Program-made: the position numbers and the translations under genes
The notes under the pieces: model-generated
Told to the model about the DNA's origin: nothing
Seen by the model: the letters and a program-made list of their open reading frames with translations, nothing else
The model's database searches: none
Shown here: in pieces, positions 1 to 7,214 of the stretch
Numbering within the stretch: the first letter of the stretch is position 1
Layout: each line of letters opens with the position of its first letter
Source of the DNA: Betaproteobacteria bacterium
GTDB lineage: Bacteria > Pseudomonadota > Gammaproteobacteria > Burkholderiales > Burkholderiaceae_C
Reading direction: 5' to 3'
DNA length: 17,935 bases
Assembly: GCA_009925955.1 (NCBI GenBank)
Contig: RFPX01000008.1
Location: 1-17,935 of the forward strand

Positions 1-6
1 GCCCCG

Positions 7-36
7 TTGCAAATTCGCGCCAATACAGGGTATGCA
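7..36 (+). promoter_or_regulatory. weak candidate sigma70-like promoter upstream of fdh operon
   Basis: TTGCAA at 7-12 and TATGCA at 31-36 are separated by 18 bp, ahead of the first operon gene at 91. The match is poor in a GC-rich genome and rests on inspection only. The true promoter may lie before the window. Confidence 0.2.
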
Positions 37-43
37 CAAGCAT

Positions 44-62
44 GCACACGTGGAATGTGTGC
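44..62. repeat. inverted repeat GCACAC-N7-GTGTGC upstream of fdh operon
   Basis: A perfect 6-bp inverted repeat with a 7-bp spacer sits about 28 bp before the start of the first operon gene and just downstream of the weak promoter candidate. It could be an operator half-site pair or an mRNA leader hairpin. No regulator is identified, so function is inference. Confidence 0.4.
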
Positions 63-90
63 GGGCCGTGCTGGATTCAAAGGAGGTTCC

Positions 91-309
91 ATGAAACCAG
101 CTTCTGAACAAATGCTGTCCCGTCGTAAGGCACTGGCCGGGGCGGGCGCGGTGGGAGCAGTGGCCGCCGTGGCCGCTGTGTCGGCATCGTCCATGGTGTC
201 CGCACCCGAGCAGACGGCTGCGGCCCCGACTGAGCCGGCGCAGGCCGACCAGGAAGGCTACCGCCTGACCGAGCACATCAAGCGCTACTACAGCACCGCC
301 CGCGTCTGA
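91..309 (+). CDS. formate dehydrogenase region Tat-target protein
   Basis: Encodes a 72-aa protein of the small 'formate dehydrogenase region TAT target' type that commonly precedes fdhA in proteobacteria. The N-terminus has a twin-arginine motif (LSRRKALAG, RR near residues 10-11), followed by an Ala/Val/Gly hydrophobic stretch to about residue 40. The short polar C-terminus ends YYSTARV. ATG 91 is chosen over an open frame starting at 7 because AGGAGG lies at 81-86, 4 bp before it. It is the first gene of the fdh operon, 52 bp upstream of fdhA. Its exact role is not established; assistance in export or maturation of the periplasmic enzyme is an inference from the Tat signal and position. 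Confidence 0.88.
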   Translation: MKPASEQMLSRRKALAGAGAVGAVAAVAAVSASSMVSAPEQTAAAPTEPAQADQEGYRLTEHIKRYYSTARV

Positions 310-361
310 CGCGTCGGCGGTTTTCCCTTTTCATCAACCGGTTGTCCAACAGGAGGTTTTC

Positions 362-3319
362 ATGTTGTTGACACGCAGGTCGAACGAGACCGGAGCGGCG
401 CCGCCGTCCCGGGGACTCGTCGACAGTCTGGCGCGGGGCATCTCCCGTGCCATGCCGACCATGGACCGGCGCGCTTTCCTGCGCCGTTCCGGGCTCGGCG
501 TGGGCGCAGGTCTCGCGGCCTCGCAGCTCACCTTGGTGAAGAAGGCCGATGCCACCACGGCAGCGGCCGCTTCGGGCAGCAAGAAGATCGAGGTCAAGCG
601 CACGGTCTGCACCCACTGCTCGGTGGGCTGCGCGATCGACGCGGTGGTCGAGAACGGCGTCTGGGTCCGCCAGGAGCCCGTGTTCGACTCCCCGATCAAC
701 CTGGGTTCGCATTGCGCCAAGGGCGCAGCGGTGCGCGACAACGCGCACGGCGAATACCGCCTGAAGTACCCCATGAAGCTTGTCAACGGCCAGTACCAGC
801 GCATCAGCTGGGACACGGCCCTCGACGAGATCAGCGCCAAGCTGCTCAAGCTTCGTGAAGAGAGCGGTCCGGATTCTCTGTTCGTCGTGGGCTCCTGCAA
901 GAGCAACAACGAGCAGGGTTATCTGATGCGCAAGTGGATGTCGTTCTGGGGGTCTAACAACACAGACCACCAGGCACGAATATGCCACTCCACTACTGTC
1001 GCCGGTGTGGCGAATACGTGGGGATACGGTGCGATGACCAACTCGTACAACGACATGCGCAACAGCAAGGCTGCGATGTACATCGGCTCGAACGCAGCCG
1101 AAGCACATCCGGTGAGCGTGTTGCACACCCTGCACGCCAAGGAAAAGGGCTGCAAGGTGATCGTGGTGGATCCGCGCTACACGCGCACCGCCGCCAAGGC
1201 CGATCAATATGTGCGCATGCGCTCCGGCGCCGACATCCCGTTCCTGTACGGGGTGATGTGGCACATCTTCAAGAACGGCTGGGAAGACAAGAAGTACATC
1301 AACGACCGCGTCTGGGGCATGGACAAGGTCAAGGAAGAAGTGCTGGCCAATTGGTCGCCCGACAAGGTCTTCGAGGCCTCCGGTGTGACCGAGCAGGAAT
1401 GCTTCCAAGTGGCCAAGACCATGGCCGAGAACCGCCCGAGCACGCTGGTGTGGTGCGTGGGTCACACGCAGTCCACCATCGGCAACGCCAAGGTGCGCGT
1501 GTCCTGCCTGCTGCAACTGGCCCTGGGCAACATCGGTGTCAGCGGCGGTGGAGCCAACATCTTCCGCGGCCACGACAACGTGCAGGGCATCACCGACGTC
1601 GGCATGAACCCCGACTCGCTGCCGGGCTACTACGGCATTGCCGACGGTGCCTTCAAGCACTACGCGGCCGTGTGGGGTGTGGACTTCGACTGGATCAAGA
1701 GCCGCTACGCACCGGGCATGATGAACAAGCCAGGCTTGACCATCTCCCGCTGGTTCGATGCGGTGCTGGAAAAGAACGAGGTCATTGACCAGCCGAGCAA
1801 TCTGCGGGCGATGTTCTATTGGGGTCACGCGCCCAATTCCCAGACCCGCGGTCTGGAACTCAAGCGCGCCCTGGACAAGCTCGACATGCTGGTGGTGGTC
1901 GACCCCTTCCCGTCGGCAACGGCTGCCATGGCCGCCATGCCCGGCAAGGCCGAAGACCAGAACCCCAACCGCTCGGTGTACCTGCTGCCGGCGTGCACGC
2001 AGTTCGAAACCAGTGGTTCCGTCACCGCGTCCAACCGCTCCATCCAGTGGCGCGAGAAGGTCATGGAGCCGCTGTACGAATCGCGCAGCGACCACATGAT
2101 CCTGTATCAATTGGCCAAGAAGCTGGGCTTTGCCGAGCAGCTGACCAAGAACTACAAGATGCAGACGGTCAAGGGCCAGGAAGAACCCGTGCCGGAAGAC
2201 ATCCTGCGCGAGATCAACCGTGGCGTGTGGACCATCGGCTACACCGGCCAAAGCCCGGAGCGCCTGAAGGCGCACATGCGCAACATGCATGTGTTCGACC
2301 CCACGACGCTGCGCGCCAAGGGTGGTGTGGACAAGGAAACCGGCTACAACCTCGACGGCGAGCACTTCGGCCTGCCTTGGCCGTGCTGGGGCACGCCCGA
2401 GATGAAGCACCCGGGCACCCACATCCTGTACGACACCCACGAGCATGTGTGGAAGGGCGGTGGTTGCTTCCGTGCCAACTTCGGTGTGGAGCGCGACGGC
2501 CAGTCCCTGTTGGCGGCCGACGGCTCTTACTCCAAGGGTTCGGACATCACCACCGGCTACCCCGAGTTCGATCATCTGTTGATGAAGAAGCTCGGCTGGT
2601 GGGATGAACTCACCGAGGACGAGAAGAAGAAGGCCGAAGGTAAGAACTGGAAGACCGACCTGTCCGGCGGCATCGTGCGTGTGGCGATGAAGAACCATGG
2701 CGTCCATGTGTTCGGCAACGCCAAGGCCCGTGCCATCGTGTGGAACTTCCCCGACCCGATTCCGAAGCACCGCGAGCCCCTGTACTCGACGAGGCCGGAA
2801 CTGGTGGAGAAGTACCCCACCCACGCCGACCAGGCCCACCGCTGGCGTCTGCCCATCCTGTACAAGAGCGTGCAGGAGAAGAACAAGGACATCGGCAAGG
2901 CCTTCCCGCTCATCCTCACCTCCGGCCGTCTGGTGGAGTACGAGGGCGGCGGCGACGAGACGCGTTCCAACCGCTACCTCGCCGAGCTGCAGCAGGACAT
3001 GTTCATCGAGATCAACCCGGCAGCAGCCAACGATCGCGGCATCCGCAACGGCGAATGGGTGTGGGTGACCATGCCCACCGGCGCCAAGCTCAAGGTGCGT
3101 GCGATGGTGACCGAGCGGGTGGACAAGACGACCACGTTCATGCCCTACCACTTTGCCGGTACCTGGCAAGGTATGGACATGAAGAAGTTCTACCCGGCCG
3201 GCGCAGCGCCGATCGTGCGGGGTGAGGCCGTGAACACCGGCACCACCTATGGTTACGACATCATCACGATGATGCAGGAAACCAAGACCACGGTCTGCCA
3301 AGTCGAGCGGGCCGCCTGA
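362..3319 (+). CDS. fdhA: formate dehydrogenase catalytic subunit, predicted selenoprotein with Sec at a UGC codon
   Basis: This 985-aa molybdopterin oxidoreductase oxidises formate to CO2 on the periplasmic side. A Tat signal lies near residues 34-60 (MDRRAFLRRSG). A [4Fe-4S] site is formed by C83, C86, C90 and C118, followed by K120 in HCAKG. The signature NVQGITDVGMNPDSLPGYYG lies in the middle of the protein, and a molydopterin-dinucleotide-binding domain is at the C-terminus. The active-site ligand is residue 208 in DHQARICHSTTV, matching the Sec of E. coli FdnG (ARVUHGPTV). The codon, 983-985, is TGC. Because the only tRNA-Sec here has anticodon GCA and a SECIS-like hairpin follows the codon, residue 208 is inferred to be selenocysteine in at least some molecules. 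The start at 362 is supported by AGGAGG at 351-356. If recoding fails, this is a cysteine formate dehydrogenase, a variant known in the family. Confidence 0.95.
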   Translation: MLLTRRSNETGAAPPSRGLVDSLARGISRAMPTMDRRAFLRRSGLGVGAGLAASQLTLVKKADATTAAAASGSKKIEVKRTVCTHCSVGCAIDAVVENGVWVRQEPVFDSPINLGSHCAKGAAVRDNAHGEYRLKYPMKLVNGQYQRISWDTALDEISAKLLKLREESGPDSLFVVGSCKSNNEQGYLMRKWMSFWGSNNTDHQARICHSTTVAGVANTWGYGAMTNSYNDMRNSKAAMYIGSNAAEAHPVSVLHTLHAKEKGCKVIVVDPRYTRTAAKADQYVRMRSGADIPFLYGVMWHIFKNGWEDKKYINDRVWGMDKVKEEVLANWSPDKVFEASGVTEQECFQVAKTMAENRPSTLVWCVGHTQSTIGNAKVRVSCLLQLALGNIGVSGGGANIFRGHDNVQGITDVGMNPDSLPGYYGIADGAFKHYAAVWGVDFDWIKSRYAPGMMNKPGLTISRWFDAVLEKNEVIDQPSNLRAMFYWGHAPNSQTRGLELKRALDKLDMLVVVDPFPSATAAMAAMPGKAEDQNPNRSVYLLPACTQFETSGSVTASNRSIQWREKVMEPLYESRSDHMILYQLAKKLGFAEQLTKNYKMQTVKGQEEPVPEDILREINRGVWTIGYTGQSPERLKAHMRNMHVFDPTTLRAKGGVDKETGYNLDGEHFGLPWPCWGTPEMKHPGTHILYDTHEHVWKGGGCFRANFGVERDGQSLLAADGSYSKGSDITTGYPEFDHLLMKKLGWWDELTEDEKKKAEGKNWKTDLSGGIVRVAMKNHGVHVFGNAKARAIVWNFPDPIPKHREPLYSTRPELVEKYPTHADQAHRWRLPILYKSVQEKNKDIGKAFPLILTSGRLVEYEGGGDETRSNRYLAELQQDMFIEINPAAANDRGIRNGEWVWVTMPTGAKLKVRAMVTERVDKTTTFMPYHFAGTWQGMDMKKFYPAGAAPIVRGEAVNTGTTYGYDIITMMQETKTTVCQVERAA
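983..1021 (+). promoter_or_regulatory. SECIS-like hairpin after the UGC recoding codon in fdhA
   Basis: Counting from T983 as position 1, C18-G19-C20-C21 (1000-1003) pairs with G27-G28-C29-G30 (1009-1012). This encloses the loop GGUGU (1004-1008). U17 (999) sits at the base of the upper stem, and G23 and U24 lie in the loop. These are the bases known to be needed for SelB binding to E. coli SECIS elements. The 4-bp stem plus 5-nt loop at 18-30 matches my recollection of the E. coli fdnG element. A lower stem can form between CCAC at 990-993 and GUGG at 1018-1021. The hairpin is inside the coding frame, as in all bacterial SECIS elements. SelB binding is inferred. Confidence 0.8.
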
Positions 3320-3352
3320 GGCGAGTGAAAGAAAGGAATTCGGAGTCAAACC

Positions 3353-3935
3353 ATGGCACGAATGAAGTTCATATGCGATGCTGAGCGTTGCATCGAGTGC
3401 AACGGTTGCGTCACCGCCTGCAAGGCCGAGCACGACGGACGGCGTGGTCGGCCAGGAACGCAGCATTTCGGTGGCCTGCATGCACTGCAGCGATGCGCCC
3501 TGCATGGCCGTGTGTCCGGTGGACTGCTTCTACCGCACCGATGACGGTGTGGTGCTGCACGACAAGGACGTGTGCATTGGCTGCGGTTACTGCAGCTATG
3601 CATGCCCCTTCGGTGCGCCGCAGTTCCCCACCAACGGCACCTTCGGCCTGCGCGGCAAGATGGACAAGTGCACCTTCTGCGCTGGTGGCCCTGAGGCCAA
3701 CGGTTCTGCAGCCGAAAACGAAAAGTACGGCCGCAACCGCCTGGCAGAAGGCAAGCTTCCCGTCTGCGCCGAGATGTGCTCGACCAAGGCCCTGTTGGGT
3801 GGCGACGGCGACGTCGTGGCCGACATCTTCCGTACCCGCGTGCTGCAGCGTGGCAAGGGTTCGGAGGTCTGGGGCTGGGGCACGGCCTATGGCAAGCCCA
3901 GCGGCGGCAAGCCCGCCGAAGGGAGCAAGGCATGA
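3353..3935 (+). pseudogene. fdhB: formate dehydrogenase iron-sulfur subunit, frameshifted by an internal deletion
   Basis: The FdhB-type electron-transfer subunit carries electrons from FdhA to cytochrome b. The first frame, from ATG 3353, gives MARMKFICDAERCIECNGCV and a first cluster motif (C13, C16, C19, C23), but ends at a TGA near 3542. From about 3432 the homologous protein continues in the +1 frame: VGQERSISVACMHC, DAPCMAVCPVDCF, CIGCGYCSYACPFGAPQF, KCTFC and CAEMC, ending at TGA 3933-3935. Homologues have about 15-17 residues here (around a VPWGVNRRR-like segment) that are absent, so roughly 47 or 50 nt are missing at about 3430-3440. This could be a real lesion or an assembly error. 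The stop overlaps the next start (ATGA at 3932). Confidence 0.85.
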
Positions 3936-4162
3936 GGGCCGGTGCTGTCTGGGCGATAGCCGTGGGCGTTGGCACGGCGCTGCTGGTAGCGGGTTGCGGC
4001 GAAAAGCCCCAAACCGCCACCCAGCGCAAGGTCGATGCCACCGCCTACAGCGGCTCTACCGTCAACGGCTTCACCGAGCCGGGCTGGAAGGCTGGTGACA
4101 AGACCAGCTGGGAAGGCCAGATGCGCGAGCGCAACAAGGGTCAAAACGAGTACGGCCGTTGA
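3932..4162 (+). CDS. small lipoprotein of the formate dehydrogenase operon
   Basis: Encodes 76 aa. The N-terminus MRAGAVWAIAVGVGTALLVA is a lipoprotein signal with lipobox LVAGC, Cys at residue 22, so the mature protein should be membrane-anchored. The mature part is short and polar (GEKPQTATQRKVDATAYSG, ending RNKGQNEYGR), with no recognised domain. Its ATG overlaps the TGA of fdhB, which implies translational coupling and membership of the operon. Small lipoproteins at this place are seen in related betaproteobacterial fdh clusters. Function is unknown; a role in assembling or anchoring the dehydrogenase in the periplasm is only suggested by location. Confidence 0.82.
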   Translation: MRAGAVWAIAVGVGTALLVAGCGEKPQTATQRKVDATAYSGSTVNGFTEPGWKAGDKTSWEGQMRERNKGQNEYGR

Positions 4163-4248
4163 GGACCTGAACCGGGGCTCGCCGCGGCTTCATCGCCTGG
4201 CGTGATGAGGCTGCATGCGGGCCCCGACCAATTTGTAATGGAGTGGTG

Positions 4249-5409
4249 ATGACACGCTTGTCTTCCTCCTTGGCCAGCCTTCGGGCCTGGCTGGCGGGTG
4301 CCGCGCTGTGCGCGCTGACCGCAGCACCGGCCTGGGCACAGGCACCGGCTGCACCGGCTGCGGCCGACAAGAACGGCCCACCGGCTGGCTTCGTAGCGCC
4401 GGCGGCCCCCAAGCCCGATGAAAACACGGCGCAACGCGCCCAAAGCCAGCCCGGCAACAACGCGCCCTTCTGGCGCGGCGTGCACGATTCCGGTACCGAG
4501 CCGGGCACCACCTCCTTGCCTGGCAAGGAAATGGGCGTGCTGGTTCAAAAGTTCACCCAGTACCCAGGGTCGGACTACACCAACGCGGGCGAAGCTTGGC
4601 GCCAGGTGCGCAACAAGTTCATCATTCCCTACGGCGGCTCATTGCTGTTCATCGTGGGTCTGGCCATCGCGCTGTTCTACTGGCGCGTGGGCAAGCTCGG
4701 TGGGCACAGCACGGACACGGGCCGTGTGATTGAGCGCTTCACCCCCTTTGAGCGGGCCGCTCATTGGACCAACGCGATCACGTTCGTCACCCTGGCGGTG
4801 TCGGGCATCATCATCGCTTGGGGCAAGTATTTCCTGCTGCCCATCATTGGCAGCACCCTGTTTGGCTGGTTGACCTACCTGCTGAAGAACGTTCACAACT
4901 TTGCCGGCCCTTTGTTCGCCGTGTCGCTGGTGATCGTGTTCTTCACCTTCCTGAAGGACAACTGGCCAGCCAAGGGTGACCTGAACTGGTTGCTCAAGGG
5001 CGGTGGCTTGCTCAGTGGCAACGAAGTGCCGTCCCACCGGTTCAACGCCGCCGAGAAGCTCGTGTTCTGGGCCGGTGTGTTCTTCCTGGGTGCCATCGTG
5101 GTGGTCTCCGGCTTGTGGCTGGACAAGGTCATCCCGGGCCTGGAGTACCTGCGCACCGACATGCAAGTGGCCCACATGGTGCACGGCGTGGCCACCGTGT
5201 TGATGATGGCCATGTTTGCCGGTCACATCTACATCGGCACCCTGGGCATGGACGGCGCCTACAAGGCCATGCGCACCGGATACGTGGACGAGGCCTGGGC
5301 CAAGGAACACCACGAACTCTGGTACGACGACATCAAGGCCGGCAAGATCCCCGCGCAGCGCACGCCGCCTGAGGCCGGTGGCCAAACCGTGGCCAAGCCC
5401 AGCGCCTGA
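4249..5409 (+). CDS. fdhC: formate dehydrogenase cytochrome b556 subunit (gamma)
   Basis: This 386-aa di-heme cytochrome b membrane subunit passes electrons from FdhB to the quinone pool. It has a Sec signal (about 1-31, ending APAWA), then a Pro/Ala-rich periplasmic extension longer than in the E. coli gamma subunit. Membrane helices lie at about 123-145, 175-195, 218-236, 270-290 and 308-328. Candidate haem-ligand histidines occur in FERAAHWTN, KNVHNFAG, AHMVHGVAT and FAGHIYIG. The start at ATG 4249 is preferred over GTG 4243 because GGAG at 4240-4243 gives 5-bp spacing. The 86-bp gap from the lipoprotein gene shows no clear promoter or terminator. With FdhB broken, how electrons reach this subunit in this strain is unclear. 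Confidence 0.92.
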   Translation: MTRLSSSLASLRAWLAGAALCALTAAPAWAQAPAAPAAADKNGPPAGFVAPAAPKPDENTAQRAQSQPGNNAPFWRGVHDSGTEPGTTSLPGKEMGVLVQKFTQYPGSDYTNAGEAWRQVRNKFIIPYGGSLLFIVGLAIALFYWRVGKLGGHSTDTGRVIERFTPFERAAHWTNAITFVTLAVSGIIIAWGKYFLLPIIGSTLFGWLTYLLKNVHNFAGPLFAVSLVIVFFTFLKDNWPAKGDLNWLLKGGGLLSGNEVPSHRFNAAEKLVFWAGVFFLGAIVVVSGLWLDKVIPGLEYLRTDMQVAHMVHGVATVLMMAMFAGHIYIGTLGMDGAYKAMRTGYVDEAWAKEHHELWYDDIKAGKIPAQRTPPEAGGQTVAKPSA

Positions 5410-5442
5410 TTGAATTGAGCACCGACTGAGGAGCAACGCGAG

Positions 5443-5832
5443 ATGAAGACCTCGACAACCCTTCGCACCCTGTTGGCCCTGAGCGCTGTGGCCGTGGCGG
5501 GTACCGCCGCTGCCAAGCTGCCGCCCCTGAGCGACGAGGCCAAGGCCAAGGCTGCTGAGGCGGCCGCCAAGACCGCCCACGGCAACAAGGTGGCCGACTA
5601 CAAGCTGTGCCTGTCGATGAACGATGTGGCGGCCAAGTACGCCGCCGCACAGAAGAAGGCCGGCAAGCCCGTGACGCCCACGCCGACCCCGCCCTGTGCC
5701 GACCCGGGCCCCTTCGTTTACCAGCCTGCTGTGGCAGCGGCACCAGCCGCTGCTGCGGCTCCCGCCGCAGCCAAACCCGGTGCAGCCCCAGCGGCGGCAC
5801 CTGCAGCCGCCGCTGCATCGAAGAAGTCCTGA
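5443..5832 (+). CDS. secreted Ala-rich protein of the formate dehydrogenase operon
   Basis: Encodes 129 aa. A Sec signal peptide (MKTSTTLRTLLALSAVAVAG, cleavage likely after TAAA) is followed by an Ala/Lys-rich helical stretch. A central conserved-looking segment, ADYKLCLSMNDVAAKYAAAQ, carries one Cys. PTPTPPCADPGPFVYQP carries a second Cys. The C-terminal third is low-complexity Ala/Pro. The two cysteines may form a disulfide in the periplasm (inference). GAGGAG lies upstream with about 9-bp spacing. It is 33 bp after fdhC and clearly in the operon. I do not recognise a named family with a known role. Confidence 0.8.
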   Translation: MKTSTTLRTLLALSAVAVAGTAAAKLPPLSDEAKAKAAEAAAKTAHGNKVADYKLCLSMNDVAAKYAAAQKKAGKPVTPTPTPPCADPGPFVYQPAVAAAPAAAAAPAAAKPGAAPAAAPAAAAASKKS

Positions 5833-5880
5833 TCGCAGCTGCACGGCTGCTTCAAGGCCACTGGCCCATTCAACCGCACC

Positions 5881-6420
5881 GTGCAGGATTGCAGCGCACC
5901 ATCGGGGGCACACCACGCCCCCGGCACTGAACGGCCACGCATCGACGTGGCCGTTGTGTTGGAGCGCACGGCCCAACCCAACGCCTGGCAAGACTGGTCG
6001 TTTCGGGTGACCGAGGTGGTTCCGCATGAGCCGGCCTTCGGCCTGGAACGCCGCAAGGTCTTCGACGATGGGCGGGTGTCGCGTTGGCTGTATCCGGGCT
6101 TCACGCTGGAGCTCTTCGCCGACGAGTGCAAGGGCTACTTCCTCAACCTCACCTCCGGCAACCCTTGCTGGTTTGTCTCCTATCGGGCGGTGGATGACGA
6201 CGAGTCGATGATGGAGGTGACCGCGGCCAGCGTGTCCTACATCGAAGCCGACCGACGCTTGTTTGCCGGCGAGCAGGTGGAGAGCGTGCCACTGGCACCC
6301 GAGTTGTGCCAATGGCTGCAGGCCTACACCAACGAGCACTTTGTGCCGGAAGAAACGCGCAAGGTTCGCGCCATGTCCTTCCTCACGCCTGAGGAACGGG
6401 AGCGCCAGGGTCGGCTATGA
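5881..6420 (+). CDS. DUF3305 domain protein
   Basis: Encodes up to 179 aa resembling DUF3305, a family found beside formate dehydrogenase genes in alpha- and betaproteobacteria. Diagnostic stretches are RIDVAVVLERTAQPNAWQDW, then RRKVFDDGRVSRWLYPGFTL, CKGYFLNLTSGNPCWFVSYR and LTPEERERQGRL. It has no signal peptide or membrane segment, so it is likely cytoplasmic, perhaps in enzyme maturation (inference). The start is uncertain: GTG 5881 gives the longest protein without a visible Shine-Dalgarno, and GTG 5947 or 5956 would begin nearer the conserved region. The stop overlaps the next start (ATGA at 6417-6420), implying coupling. Confidence 0.82.
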   Translation: MQDCSAPSGAHHAPGTERPRIDVAVVLERTAQPNAWQDWSFRVTEVVPHEPAFGLERRKVFDDGRVSRWLYPGFTLELFADECKGYFLNLTSGNPCWFVSYRAVDDDESMMEVTAASVSYIEADRRLFAGEQVESVPLAPELCQWLQAYTNEHFVPEETRKVRAMSFLTPEERERQGRL

Positions 6421-7214
6421 GCCCACAAGACGAGGACAACAGCGGCTTCTTCTCGCGTTGGTCGCGCCGCAAGGCGCAGGTGAACCAAGGCGAGGGGACG
6501 ACGCTCAAGGTGCAGCCCGAGGGGCTTGCACCGGTGGCGCCGCTGTCGCCCACGCCAGCCACCGCGGCCGTGGCGGCATCGTCACCCGCATCCGTATCCG
6601 CGCCGGCACCCGCGCCCGCAGCCCCCACCACGGTGGGCACCGATGCGCCCGCCAGTGCCGCACCCGCCAAGCCCACCCTGCAGGATGTGGAGCAACTCGA
6701 CGCGAAGTCGGACTACCGCTCCTTTGTGGCGCCCGACGTGGACCCTGAGGTGCGCAACGCGGCCTTCAAGAAGCTGTTTCACACCGACCCCCACTTCAAT
6801 GTGATGGACGGGCTGGACGTGTACATCGACGACTACAACACGCCCAACCCGTTGCCGGTGGCGATCATGAAGACCCTGGTGCAGGCCCGTGCCATGGGCC
6901 TGATCGACGACGAGCTCAAGGAGCAGGACCCGCCTTCGGCCGCTGCTGCAGCCGATGAAGAAGCGTCAGCCGTAGATGACACGCCCCCACCGCAGGCCAC
7001 CAACCCCCAGGAACCCGCTCTTGAGCTGGACGGGCCCACGCCGCTGCAGGCACCTGAGCCCCTGCGCGCTGAGCCGGCCTTGGTGGAGTTGAAGCTGGTG
7101 CCCGACCAGGCCAGCAACGACGAGGCCCTCAGCGAGGGACCTTCAGCAGGGGCAGTTGTTGAAGGAAGCGTTGTTCCATTTCCGCGCCGTCCAGGCAGCG
7201 CAGGTCCAGCTTAA
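6417..7214 (+). CDS. DUF3306 domain protein
   Basis: Encodes 265 aa. DUF3306 features are the N-terminal FFSRWSRRKAQ and the central DAKSDYRSFVAPDVDPEVRN, then KKLFHTDPHFNVMDGLDVYI and DDYNTPNPLP. A Pro/Ala-rich linker (about 35-85) and an acidic Ala/Pro-rich tail flank the core. DUF3305 and DUF3306 proteins occur as a pair in fdh loci; their biochemical role is not established. The gene is the last of the fdh operon. Its final 86 bp overlap the 3' end of selA on the opposite strand, so the convergent transcripts share no intergenic terminator. Confidence 0.83.
   Translation: MSPQDEDNSGFFSRWSRRKAQVNQGEGTTLKVQPEGLAPVAPLSPTPATAAVAASSPASVSAPAPAPAAPTTVGTDAPASAAPAKPTLQDVEQLDAKSDYRSFVAPDVDPEVRNAAFKKLFHTDPHFNVMDGLDVYIDDYNTPNPLPVAIMKTLVQARAMGLIDDELKEQDPPSAAAAADEEASAVDDTPPPQATNPQEPALELDGPTPLQAPEPLRAEPALVELKLVPDQASNDEALSEGPSAGAVVEGSVVPFPRRPGSAGPA

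Noticed and set aside
7..90. Longer start for the Tat-target gene
   Set aside because: The AGGAGG at 81-86 and the twin-arginine position both favour ATG 91.
362..3319. Simple cysteine-type formate dehydrogenase unrelated to selenium
   Set aside because: Not excluded outright, but the UGC codon matches the unusual tRNA anticodon, a SECIS hairpin with U17, G23 and U24 is kept, and intact selA/selB lie next door. Recoding explains all four together.
278..3505. Very long open frame on the minus strand opposite fdhA (about 1075 codons)
   Set aside because: It is an antisense shadow of a high-GC3 gene. Its His/Arg/Gly/Val-rich translation has no family motif, and the opposite strand encodes a clear FdhA.
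3353..3935. Programmed +1 frameshift in fdhB
   Set aside because: No slippery codon/stop arrangement is seen, and a conserved block of residues is missing as well. A deletion or assembly error is simpler.
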